Source: Gammaproteobacteria bacterium (GTDB taxonomy: Bacteria; Pseudomonadota; Gammaproteobacteria; Francisellales; CACEW01). From it: DNA of 39,226 nucleotides. Below the pieces are notes generated by a model, which ran no database searches, was not told where the DNA came from, and saw nothing but the letters and a program-made list of their open reading frames with translations. Positions 8,301 through 15,503 of this stretch are shown one piece after another. The position numbers were made by a program, and so were the translations under genes. Positions within the stretch are counted from its first letter, which is position 1. Every line of letters starts with the position of its first letter. The stretch lies in the NCBI GenBank assembly GCA_029256015.1, contig JAQSYQ010000015.1, positions 1 through 39,226 on the forward strand, in the 5' to 3' direction.

Positions 8301-8939
8301 ACTATTTACTATCCAAACGCTTCAAGCCCTGTCTTAAACAATATCAGCTTAAAGATTAGCGGCGGGCAAAAAATAGGCATCATTGGCAGAACAGGTGCAG
8401 GCAAAAGCACCTTATTGGCTGCATTGATGCGATTAACAAGCTATCAGAAAGGCGAAATTTTTATTGATAATACCAACATAGCCGAATTAAGCCTTGATAC
8501 TTTAAGAAGCAATATCACATATATTACCCAAGAGCCTAGCATACTTCCAGGCACCATAAGGTTTAACCTGGATCCAAACAATAGATTTTCAGACTTGGCT
8601 TTGCAAAAAGTACTTGAGATGGTTAAGTTAGATGCCATAGTAGCCAGGCTTCCTAACAAGCTAGATTTTGATCTGAGCAACCGTGAGGCATTCAGTGTTG
8701 GGCAAAAGCAGCTACTATGTTTGGCCAGGGCTCTACTTGATCAATCAAAAATTATTTTGCTAGATGAAGCTACCGCATCTTTGGATAATCAGACAGATGC
8801 TCTGATACAATTTTTAATTGATAAAGAATTTAAGAACTCTACTGTGATCACCATTGCTCATCGGATACATAACCTTGTTAATTATGATAAAATTTATCAA
8901 ATCAATGGAAGCAAGTTACAAGAAGCAAAGCTAAGATAG
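5310..8939 (+). CDS. ABCC/MRP-type full-length ABC exporter
   Basis: A 1209-residue single-chain exporter in the order TMD1-NBD1-TMD2-NBD2, without TMD0. The N-terminus (LSRLFIFWINPLIKKGLK, then EEDICPLP) is the classic ABCC lead-in. NBD1 has Walker A GETGSGKS near 440, signature LSGGQKQR and Walker B ILDDFLSAVD, with Asp replacing the catalytic Glu as in eukaryotic MRPs. NBD2 has GRTGAGKST near 1025, signature FSVGQKQLLCLARALL and LLDEATASLD, then H-loop AHR. Full-length ABCC proteins are mainly eukaryotic. The start is TTG; the frame is open back to 5235 but has no ATG, and GGCGAG lies just upstream. It lies 275 bases before the precursor gene, so it is the likely exporter of the peptide. 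Confidence 0.9.
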   Translation: MDNVNAELVKPTTKTIKDPGFLSRLFIFWINPLIKKGLKTNLKEEDICPLPSDEHFERFSDSFDNFLKKDTGSPFLFLKAFLYLNKNNLILALLLGVISFAISIGQPILLRNTIAYFEGPATGRGTIISLCASLFFISLIGAITSQQSIHFLFKIARKTQGILSYSLIKKLMSFKTDVNKVNSGNIVNLLTTDIDNFVNGGIININFVWSLPLKIIVFLGLLYYYIGISSLLGATVIAALMPLSNYYAKKLSLQRGELQNISDGRIKLTRGIINVIKEIKILALEKTYCSKLAACRERELQKLKEMAKVFSLWFMLNNSVIIIASFISFAAYLTFHSKLDLADILGAITLFGMLSSAANSLPTVMRGIADSIVSCNRLQAFTLSNKKSTEIEQIPFIKELPAIEVINASFINHESTSACTFKIGPIDLQVKQGELVVIVGETGSGKSCLLNAIQGGMNKTSGEIKICGDLAYMPQKTWLINASIKENILLGRTDNDFLFNRILAICQLEHDFDLANGELSQAGEYGSALSGGQKQRICLARTLYQNADIYILDDFLSAVDKNTAQLIKEACIFGSINDKARIIVCSDKDIIEKADKVLFIKEGQILLQGKHKELLEKDPQYKNFISDHEIQAEVPRTESSTEQVSITPKNTIYNEKVSESVENQSFFKEVLFYLNINAHYSTLIFFTLFMLREIFRVGSDYWLISWSKMALPGNTFLLIYFIFSCLAVIALYLCSLFTYQHGLVVSRSLHERLISSLMKSKLAFFKFIGHGKIYQRISKDINNIDINIPKLLLDTIFNLFILASVVITLLLANYLTAFLILAISWFYYRVQKSYLASSKEIRKIEPQLQSSLLSCTLEIQEGATIIQNLKLHSYFSKRASKKLYYYLSSVYTWLSLNRWLALRLELLSVFVLGIIISFGILFYGKINSQLFGLALTYSLLVANSLRLSVRLAAQLENSMQSIHRINAYAKQIPHEESEGKQLPKGWIKEGSIQIDSLTIYYPNASSPVLNNISLKISGGQKIGIIGRTGAGKSTLLAALMRLTSYQKGEIFIDNTNIAELSLDTLRSNITYITQEPSILPGTIRFNLDPNNRFSDLALQKVLEMVKLDAIVARLPNKLDFDLSNREAFSVGQKQLLCLARALLDQSKIILLDEATASLDNQTDALIQFLIDKEFKNSTVITIAHRIHNLVNYDKIYQINGSKLQEAKLR

Positions 8940-9051
8940 TTGGATTGCAAAAATCCTGTCTACAATCAAATCTAGCTTCTTATCATAGAAATCAGACTAG
9001 CGCCCTACAGTGCTTGATTGACTCCATTTTAAATTTTAAGTAAATTGAAGT

Positions 9052-9089
9052 TGAAAGTTATTTCTTAGTAACCTAAGGAATAACTTTCA
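9052..9089. repeat. 17-bp inverted repeat (terminator or regulatory hairpin)
   Basis: Arms TGAAAGTTATTTCTTAG (9052-9068) and CTAAGGAATAACTTTCA (9073-9089) pair over 17 positions with one G-T pair around a TAAC loop. It lies about 110 bases after the ABC gene and 125 before the precursor. No T run follows. It could end ABC transcription or serve as a control element of the peptide operon. Confidence 0.6.
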
Positions 9090-9128
9090 TATTTGGCAGG
9101 CACTCAGGTGCTGTACCAAGTATATTCC

Positions 9129-9150
9129 GAGCTATTGACCTTGATAGCTC
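9129..9150. promoter_or_regulatory. Operator-like inverted repeat upstream of the precursor gene
   Basis: GAGCTAT and ATAGCTC are perfect 7-base inverted arms around TGACCTTG, 65 bases before the precursor ATG. Poor promoter-like boxes overlap it (a -10-like TATATT at 9121, a -35-like TTGATA at 9141). Function as an operator is a guess. The flanking GCCTAAT...ATTAGGC (from 9161) forms a further small hairpin in the leader. Confidence 0.35.
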
Positions 9151-9214
9151 AAAGCTAGCGCCTAATTACTTTTTTATTAGGCAAAAATGAAGTTAATCAA
9201 ACTAGGAGAATATT

Positions 9215-9352
9215 ATGAAAGTACAAGCTAATCGTAATATATCTAAAGCAAATCAGCAAAAAAATGTTAAAAAGGCTGAAAAACCATTGTTCAAAATTGC
9301 TGCTGTTAAAGCTAACCGTGGCGTCTTATTAGAGCAATGCTGCATCCGCTAA
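9215..9352 (+). CDS. Candidate azol(in)e RiPP precursor peptide, 45 aa
   Basis: A short peptide that I read by translating the gap between the exporter and the dehydrogenases. It starts MKVQANRNISKANQQ, is rich in Lys, Asn and Gln, has a hydrophobic patch LFKIAAV in the middle and ends RGVLLEQCCIR. Its only Cys are C42 and C43; there is one Ser (S10) and no Thr. A basic hydrophilic leader followed by a C-terminal Cys pair, an AGGAGA site five bases before the ATG, a strong terminator directly after it, and YcaO plus SagB genes downstream all fit a TOMM precursor. The expected product is a C-terminal thiazoline/thiazole pair, possibly after leader removal near the GV or LL. The assignment rests on context; I recognise no homologue. 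Confidence 0.72.
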   Translation: MKVQANRNISKANQQKNVKKAEKPLFKIAAVKANRGVLLEQCCIR

Positions 9353-9364
9353 TAAAACTGTAGG

Positions 9365-9393
9365 CAGCTCTGCCTAGCAGAGCTGTTTTTTTT
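9365..9393 (+). terminator. Strong intrinsic terminator between precursor and biosynthetic genes
   Basis: A perfect 9-bp stem, CAGCTCTGC / GCAGAGCTG, with a CTA loop is followed by eight T. It sits 12 bases after the precursor stop. Partial read-through here would give much more precursor than enzyme mRNA, as in other RiPP operons. Confidence 0.88.
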
Positions 9394-9511
9394 ATGATGT
9401 TGGCATTAAAACCAGGAAAGCACTAGGCATCTAAAAGCACTTACAGATGCTATAGAGAGTTTCTATAGTTCCGCAATTATTCAACTTCTAGTAGAGTTTA
9501 AGGAATTGGGA

Positions 9512-10612
9512 ATGGAAATCAGAACAGCCGCTAATTTATATATTCAAAATTGTATTTCAGAAACACAGTTAGTAAACCCTATTACAAATATAGCTTATCC
9601 CACTTATACCTTACTGCAACCCTATCTACTTGATATCCTTTATAAAGCTAATGACTGGATCAATCCTGATGAACTTGCCCAGTATATTAGTTCTCTTGAC
9701 GATGGGAAAATTCCTAAAGAACAAGCGGAAGCTACTGTCCAAGAAATGATTAATAACGGATTATTAGAAGAGAAAAAGAGCTCACCCATATCAAAATATG
9801 AGAATGCACTCAGTAATTGGCAAGTTAATGGTTGGCAAGAGGCTCAATCCTACCATCTTCATACCAACTTTATTCAAAAAATGGATTACTCATTAGATCC
9901 TCATGGTTATATTGATAAAGGAATGATGGTCGGTTACGTTAGCGAAGAAAAAATTCCTTGTGCCTACAAAGATTACCAAGATGTTCCAATAATTAAACTT
10001 GTGCCATATGACGAAATTACTCAGCAGCAAAAAAATATAACACAAATTTTTGAAGATCATGTCACCTGCAACCCAGTACAAGGCCCCATTGGATTTGATG
10101 AGTTATCTTGGTATTTAAATTTAGCTTTCGGCCAAACGCGCACTAGAAAACTGCCTATTACAGGTGAACATATTGCAAAAACAGTGCCATCTGGTGGAAG
10201 CAGACACCCTATAGAAGTCTATCCTATTATTTTTTCAGTAGACGGCATTGAGCCAGGAGTTTATCACTATAATGTACGTAATCACGCCTTAGAACAGCTT
10301 AAAGCAGGCAATTTTAGTGAGGCGCTTGAAAGGCATATCATTACTCTTTCAAAAAGAGTCAAGTTCTTACCAAAAATCGCTTTTATTTTTACCTGTATTT
10401 TCGAGCGCAGCATGTTTCGCTATAGAGAGGCTAGAAGTTATAGGGTTATGCATTATGATTTAGGTCACCTTATGCAGAATGCTGCCTATCTTGCCAGTTC
10501 TATTCAATATAGCACTTATCGTGGTTATTCATTACATGAAAATGAAATTGAAAATCTTATTGAAATTGATGGGCTAAACGAATCCGCAATGTCTTATATG
10601 TTACTAGGCTAA
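9512..10612 (+). CDS. SagB/McbC-type dehydrogenase homologue 1
   Basis: A 366-residue nitroreductase-fold, SagB-like protein. In TOMM pathways these FMN enzymes oxidise azolines to azoles. Residues ~30-90 (TLLQPYLLDILYK to MINNGLLEE) look like a winged-helix or leader-binding module. The oxidoreductase part has PSGGSRHPIEVYP (family PSAGALYPLEVY), PGVYHYNVRNHALEQL, then RYREARSYRVMHYDLGHLMQNAAYLA and ends SAMSYMLLG. The first Arg-rich FMN motif (RRSxR) is not evident, so FMN binding may differ. I chose ATG 9512, seven bases after AAGGA, over TTG at 9506. It heads the biosynthetic operon and ends 11 bases before the next gene. Confidence 0.85.
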   Translation: MEIRTAANLYIQNCISETQLVNPITNIAYPTYTLLQPYLLDILYKANDWINPDELAQYISSLDDGKIPKEQAEATVQEMINNGLLEEKKSSPISKYENALSNWQVNGWQEAQSYHLHTNFIQKMDYSLDPHGYIDKGMMVGYVSEEKIPCAYKDYQDVPIIKLVPYDEITQQQKNITQIFEDHVTCNPVQGPIGFDELSWYLNLAFGQTRTRKLPITGEHIAKTVPSGGSRHPIEVYPIIFSVDGIEPGVYHYNVRNHALEQLKAGNFSEALERHIITLSKRVKFLPKIAFIFTCIFERSMFRYREARSYRVMHYDLGHLMQNAAYLASSIQYSTYRGYSLHENEIENLIEIDGLNESAMSYMLLG

Positions 10613-10623
10613 GGGGAAACTAT

Positions 10624-11730
10624 ATGTATGCAGAAAGAAGAGATATTGAAAACAACTGGAAATTAAATCCTTTTTTTCGAATTAAATTAAGCCCACCCAT
10701 CACTTGCGATTTATTTTTAGATAAAACTGAAATTGCTTTTCCTAGCCATGAATACTTGAAGTTAATAGCAAAAATTGCGGATCAAGGCACCGTCAATCGG
10801 GCATGGCTAGATGATGCAGCCAGGGAAATTTTCAATGTGAATGACCAAGATGCTGCCAGCATTGTTGAAGATTTAATTCAGCATAACGCTATCATTGATG
10901 AAGCAAAAACCTATCCTGAGCTTCCCGCCGTTGAACACTGGATTAAACGGGGATGGTTAGATGCTTTAATGCTACATATGAAAACTAAAAACTTAAGCTT
11001 TTCTGATAATAAAGCCGATAATGCAGATAACTTCGCCAGACAACAGCTAAAAGCAAAAATTGAAAAACATGGCTTACCAGAGTTATGGAAAGAATATAAA
11101 AATAAAACAGTTACCAAACTAATCGAGGCATCTGAAATGCCCACTGATAAGACCTTTCAAGAAATTATATTACAACGTCGTTCACACACACCTTGGCGGG
11201 CGACAGGGTTAAGACAACAAGAATTATCAAACATACTGCATTATGCAAATATTGAAACCTGCAAGCTACGCAAACAAGCAGAACAGTTATATCAAACAAA
11301 GCCAGAGGTTCTGATGAACTCTGCATTTAGCGCCCTTGAAACCTACCTTTTTGTATTCGAGGCTGATGGAATTCAGCCAGGTCTTTATCACTATATGCCA
11401 AACCATCATTCATTGACCTTATTAAAGGCGGGTATTTTCCGAAAAGATATTAGCCGGATTTGCATAGGACAACAAAGACCTGGGCAAGCAAGCTGTGCAA
11501 TAGTTATGACCGCAGTAATCCAAAGATATATGTACCGATACCAACACTCACGCGCATATAGAACCTTATTAATTAATACTGCTGAATTAGCTCAGAAGTA
11601 CATTACATTGGCAACTGCATACAATTTAAGTACCTTCCTCACTCCAGCATTTAATGATAACTATGCAGAAGAATTTCTAGACGTAAATAGCTATGAGGAA
11701 GCCCCTCTTTATGCTGTCGCATTTGGCTAA
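10624..11730 (+). CDS. SagB/McbC-type dehydrogenase homologue 2 (divergent)
   Basis: A 368-residue SagB-like protein. An N-terminal winged-helix-like part (about 40-95, HEYLKLIAKIADQG to DLIQHNAIIDE) precedes the oxidoreductase part, which has ILQRRSHTPWRATG (the RRS FMN motif), PGLYHYMPNHHSLTLL and a C-terminal APLYAVAFG. The PSAGxxYP block has decayed to NSAFSALETY, so the enzyme may be inactive or act in a complex. AAGGGGA lies upstream of the ATG. The end overlaps the start of homologue 3 by 20 bases, which implies coupled translation. Confidence 0.82.
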   Translation: MYAERRDIENNWKLNPFFRIKLSPPITCDLFLDKTEIAFPSHEYLKLIAKIADQGTVNRAWLDDAAREIFNVNDQDAASIVEDLIQHNAIIDEAKTYPELPAVEHWIKRGWLDALMLHMKTKNLSFSDNKADNADNFARQQLKAKIEKHGLPELWKEYKNKTVTKLIEASEMPTDKTFQEIILQRRSHTPWRATGLRQQELSNILHYANIETCKLRKQAEQLYQTKPEVLMNSAFSALETYLFVFEADGIQPGLYHYMPNHHSLTLLKAGIFRKDISRICIGQQRPGQASCAIVMTAVIQRYMYRYQHSRAYRTLLINTAELAQKYITLATAYNLSTFLTPAFNDNYAEEFLDVNSYEEAPLYAVAFG

Positions 11731-12733
11731 AGATTGTGTTGTAGCATTCACTCAACCAACAACTTATCAAATTGATAAGCTAGGAAAGCTTCACATTTTT
11801 TGTGGCGAACTGGATATAGAGTATCAGCAAAATACTGATGATTTTATTGCTATTATTAAGCTTATAAGCAAGGGCCCCATTAAGCTTGCCACAGTTGAAA
11901 AGCACCTTAATACAATCAAACATAAAAAACTTTTGGAAGAGTTTATCTTAAGCTTATTCGAACTAGGGATACTTTATTGGTACATGAGAGGAAGCGAAGC
12001 GCTAAAATTTCATAAAACCTCAAGTTTCGGCCATTTTCAAGAGATAGCGTTTGATCAAATACTTTTGAATAATTTGAATGAAACACATAGCTTATTATTC
12101 AATCAGGAATATGCCCACAGCAATCGCTGTATTTATAAAAAGCTCCCTTTCCAAAAAAGCAGCAAATCGAATTTAAATGAATTACTAAGCAATCGATACT
12201 CATCAAGGGATTTTTCTGGCCGAGCACTCACTCCCCGCACTCTTAAGTATTTATTGTGGACAGGTTATGGCTTAATGCAAAAACCCACAAAAGATCGTAG
12301 CGGCAGAGCTGTTCCATCGGCAGGAGGGATTTATCCTCTTCGCCTGTATTTTGCTAACTTAAACATCAGGGGTTTAAAAAAAGGAATCTATTATTATTGC
12401 CCTCAGTGTAATGCATTTATTGAGAGCATAATGCATGACTTGCCCTGTGATATTAATGATTGGTTTAGAACGAAACATATAAAATACAACACGGCAAAAG
12501 CCATTATATTTATTGCTGCTTTTCCTCACAGCACATTAAGTAAATATGGTGAGCGTGGCTATCGGTATTTATTATTTGAAGCTGGGCATATAGCTCAAAA
12601 TATCACCCTAGCAGCCATTGAAAAAGGCTTGAATTCAATCTGTGTAGGAGGTTTTGATGATGACAAAGTCAATATGGCGCTAGGCTTAAGCAATAGAGGT
12701 GAAGCAGCTTTATATAGCATCGCAATAGGTTGA
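11711..12733 (+). CDS. SagB/McbC-type dehydrogenase 3 (most canonical)
   Basis: A 340-residue SagB-type FMN dehydrogenase, the best preserved of the four. An N-terminal winged-helix-like segment covers about 30-95. The catalytic part contains NRYSSRDFSGRALTPRTL, RAVPSAGGIYPLRLY, GLKKGIYYYCPQCNAF, KYGERGYRYLLFEAGHIAQN and GGFDDDKVNMALGL, ending ALYSIAIG. These match the azoline dehydrogenase family motif for motif, so this is the likely azole-forming enzyme. I start at ATG 11711, with GAGGAA about nine bases upstream, inside the end of the previous gene. It ends five bases before the YcaO start. Confidence 0.9.
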   Translation: MLSHLAKDCVVAFTQPTTYQIDKLGKLHIFCGELDIEYQQNTDDFIAIIKLISKGPIKLATVEKHLNTIKHKKLLEEFILSLFELGILYWYMRGSEALKFHKTSSFGHFQEIAFDQILLNNLNETHSLLFNQEYAHSNRCIYKKLPFQKSSKSNLNELLSNRYSSRDFSGRALTPRTLKYLLWTGYGLMQKPTKDRSGRAVPSAGGIYPLRLYFANLNIRGLKKGIYYYCPQCNAFIESIMHDLPCDINDWFRTKHIKYNTAKAIIFIAAFPHSTLSKYGERGYRYLLFEAGHIAQNITLAAIEKGLNSICVGGFDDDKVNMALGLSNRGEAALYSIAIG

Positions 12734-12738
12734 GATTC

Positions 12739-14004
12739 ATGAAAATAAAGCATCCTTGTTCACATTGTTATGATTTATATAGCCAAGGCAACCCTGAATT
12801 TGCAAGCCTTAACATTGAATGCTCAAAAAATATGGAATATTATCCACACCCCTTATGCCTACACTATTTTTCACATAATCATATTGCTACAGAAGAGCCC
12901 GATATACAGGTTCATTTATTTAGCCCTCTTGATAGTTTTTATACTAAAGCCTCACTCCCTGGCTTACCTTATATTTCTATTTCAACTAGCAATGTCCTAC
13001 AGGGATTTATCGATAATCAATTGATTGTTGGAAGAGGAATAGATTTTGATCTGAAAAAAGCAAAGCTTAAAGCAAAAATGGAGGCTATTGAGCGAATTTG
13101 CACTTATTTACCAGCACGTGCCGAGTTACAGTGGGCAAGCCAAAAGGAAATAAGTCATTCTTTAATCAACTTCCATACAATAAATCCTAATCAAGCCCGA
13201 TGGTGGATGAAGCCCAGTCAGTATTATCCTTCTACATCTAAGTCAATAAAAAATTGCTCATATTTTCTTCCTCTTGAATTTTCACAATTGGGTAGTCGCT
13301 GTACAGTTACCTCCCCTCTCATATGTGCTGACTCCACAGGAATTGCAGTTCACTCTAAGTTTGAAAATGCCTTATTTAATGGTATAGCTGAAATCATTGA
13401 AAGAGCTGCCACTCAAAATTTTTGGGAAACACTTGATGCTAAAAGAATTAATATTGATTCGTTAGAGAATGAGTCAAAGAGCATGATCAATAGCATTATG
13501 GCATCTGGCTATGAATTGATTGTACTTGATATTTCAGGAACCTATCCTTTATACGTTTATGCTGTTTTACTTATCGCAGAAGAAAGCAATGAAGGACCCG
13601 CGCTAGTTTGTGGCGCAGGGGCTTCCAACAACTCCTCAATAGCCGTAAGACATGCCCTTCTTGAAGCTTATGCTCAACTTATGCATGCTATTGAAATCTG
13701 GCCTAAAGACCCGGATGGGAAAAACCAGCACTATGATACCTTTTTACTTTACCTGCAAAGCGCTCAAGCAAAAAAAGCACTTTCTTATATAGCCCCTGTA
13801 AGGGACAAATTATTCAAATTTCAAAAACTCGAAAAATCATTTGATGATATTCTGAAAAATTTGAAACGCGTTTTTTATGTAGACAGAGGAAATGCATTAA
13901 CTGATTATTTGAAAATTTTTGCCATACAGGCCTTTTTACCAGACTTGCCACCGCAGCACCGTCAGGAGAAAGCAATGCCAAACAAACCTGTAAGCCCTTT
14001 TTAA
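12739..14004 (+). CDS. YcaO-domain cyclodehydratase
   Basis: A 421-residue YcaO enzyme; the family activates backbone amides with ATP to cyclise Cys/Ser/Thr into azolines, or in some cases to form thioamides or amidines. GRGIDFDLKKAKLKAKMEAI plus the following ER (about 99-119) is the first nucleotide motif, with ExxER at E115/E118/R119 but Lys/Ala where Ser is usual. ALFNGIAEIIERAATQNFW is the second acidic motif. The C-terminus PNKPVSPF resembles the Pro-rich tail of azoline-forming YcaOs. The N-terminus HPCSHCYDLYSQGNPEF, with C7, C10, C28 and C40, recalls the zinc-binding Cys segment at the end of ThiF-like partner proteins. No full partner is encoded nearby. ATG 12739 is preferred over TTG 12730. 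Confidence 0.9.
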   Translation: MKIKHPCSHCYDLYSQGNPEFASLNIECSKNMEYYPHPLCLHYFSHNHIATEEPDIQVHLFSPLDSFYTKASLPGLPYISISTSNVLQGFIDNQLIVGRGIDFDLKKAKLKAKMEAIERICTYLPARAELQWASQKEISHSLINFHTINPNQARWWMKPSQYYPSTSKSIKNCSYFLPLEFSQLGSRCTVTSPLICADSTGIAVHSKFENALFNGIAEIIERAATQNFWETLDAKRINIDSLENESKSMINSIMASGYELIVLDISGTYPLYVYAVLLIAEESNEGPALVCGAGASNNSSIAVRHALLEAYAQLMHAIEIWPKDPDGKNQHYDTFLLYLQSAQAKKALSYIAPVRDKLFKFQKLEKSFDDILKNLKRVFYVDRGNALTDYLKIFAIQAFLPDLPPQHRQEKAMPNKPVSPF

Positions 14005-14006
14005 TC

Positions 14007-14960
14007 ATGCGCAAATATAAGCTGAGTAAATTCGCGAATTTAATTTACTACGACAACAAATGCTATATTACCAATCCATGTAAAGACATCGTTGCACAAG
14101 TCAGTAATTTAAATAATAGGCTGATTGAATTACTTTCTTTTTGCGCCACTGGTTCTAAAAGCGATGATGAGTTACATACTTGGTTATGCAACTCGCAATG
14201 CCATTCTGATGAAGCCATTGGTTTAATAGAAAACTTATGTGACTGCGGCGTCCTTACTTTATGCGACCATCTGGAAGAACATAGCGAGAATGAATTTGTT
14301 AATTTTTTACATTTTAGGGAAGGCATTAAGCATGCTGATTACTCAAGCAGCACTGTGTTTAATGAGGATAAAGATGAAATGAAAACTTATCTTACCAGCT
14401 CTGAAATACCAAAATTATTTAAAAACTATGATGTTTTGGCCGATATTCAACTTTTTCACCCTGCTCATGGCGCCCCCTTAACAAAACAGCAAAAAATATC
14501 AACCTTACTATTTTATGCTTTTGGCCAATTGCGGGAAGCTACATTTTTAGACTTATTACCCGCCATGTTAAAAATGGTGCCGTCTAAAGGAGCCCGTCAT
14601 CCCTATGACTTGTATCTTATCGATAATAATGGTAAGATTTTTTCGCCTGGATTTTATTATTATCGACCTGATAAACACTGTTTAGAGCTCATTCGTAACA
14701 TTTCATCAAAAACTGGCAAAGATAAACCTAACTCTCTATTACAGCTTTTTATTGTTGTAAATTATGAGAGATATCAATGGCGCTATCGACATAGTTGGGC
14801 TTACAAAGATATTTACCTTGATTTAGGCCATATTACCGAAATGTTAAATTTAGCAAGCCAGCACCTAAATTTACATTTAACAGAAGCAGATTCACTCTGC
14901 TTCCCAAATGAAAAAGCTCTTACTGATGAATGTTTGAAATCTTATGAATTAGATATTTAA
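14007..14960 (+). CDS. SagB/McbC-type homologue 4 (shortened, likely degenerate)
   Basis: A 317-residue SagB-like protein starting two bases after the YcaO stop. Residues ~30-85 (LNNRLIELLSFCATG to NLCDCGVLTL) again look like a winged helix. The oxidoreductase part keeps MVPSKGARHPYDLYLI, PGFYYYRPDKHCLELI and RYQWRYRHSWAYKDIYLDLG (the equivalent of RYGERGYRYALLEAG), but it lacks an RRS motif and the usual ALYxIAxG end. It may be a structural or leader-binding partner rather than an oxidase. Membership of the family is clear; activity is doubtful. Confidence 0.78.
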   Translation: MRKYKLSKFANLIYYDNKCYITNPCKDIVAQVSNLNNRLIELLSFCATGSKSDDELHTWLCNSQCHSDEAIGLIENLCDCGVLTLCDHLEEHSENEFVNFLHFREGIKHADYSSSTVFNEDKDEMKTYLTSSEIPKLFKNYDVLADIQLFHPAHGAPLTKQQKISTLLFYAFGQLREATFLDLLPAMLKMVPSKGARHPYDLYLIDNNGKIFSPGFYYYRPDKHCLELIRNISSKTGKDKPNSLLQLFIVVNYERYQWRYRHSWAYKDIYLDLGHITEMLNLASQHLNLHLTEADSLCFPNEKALTDECLKSYELDI

Positions 14961-14972
14961 GAAGGAGAACTT

Positions 14973-15485
14973 ATGTTTAGCATTAGAGAAGCTACTGCAT
15001 CAGATGCAGAAGGCATTTGCCACGTAATAGTCAAAGCAATACAAAGCTGCGAGGCTGATCATGAAAACCAGCAAGATCTTATTGAGAAATGGTGTGTTAG
15101 TAAAACAAAAGATAACGTGTTAATTTGGATCACCAATCCAAGAAACATTACCATTATTGCAACAAATAATGACAATCTCATTACCGGGGTGGCTTTATTA
15201 GATAAAGAAGCTCAGAGATTGCGCTTATGCTATGTCTTGCCACAAGCACATGGCCAGGGTCTAGGTAAGACCCTATTAAAAAATATAGAAAATAAAGCCA
15301 AAGACGCAGGTATTGTAGAAATGAATTTAAGCAGTACAAAAACTGCGCGCGGCTTTTATCAACGTAATGGGTATAGCGGCAGCTTGCCTGTATACAATCA
15401 AATTACAGGCCGCTCCAATTATGATATGAAAAAGAGCTTATCTGAAACTATAGAAGATTCTGTGATGGTCACTAAGGGTAGCTAA
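14973..15485 (+). CDS. GNAT family N-acetyltransferase
   Basis: A 170-residue single-domain GNAT. It opens FSIREATASDAEGICHVI, has the acetyl-CoA loop HGQGLGKTLL near 92-101 and the late strand SSTKTARGFYQRNGY. A strong AAGGAG lies before the ATG, 12 bases after the previous gene. Within a RiPP operon it may acetylate the peptide N-terminus or a Lys, or give self-protection; the substrate is unknown. Confidence 0.88.
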   Translation: MFSIREATASDAEGICHVIVKAIQSCEADHENQQDLIEKWCVSKTKDNVLIWITNPRNITIIATNNDNLITGVALLDKEAQRLRLCYVLPQAHGQGLGKTLLKNIENKAKDAGIVEMNLSSTKTARGFYQRNGYSGSLPVYNQITGRSNYDMKKSLSETIEDSVMVTKGS

Positions 15486-15503
15486 CCAAAAATAGGTGAG
15501 TTT

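Noticed and set aside
9395..9427. A second mini-peptide (MMLALKPGKH) after the terminator
   Set aside because: Only ten codons, no ribosome site and no modifiable residues.
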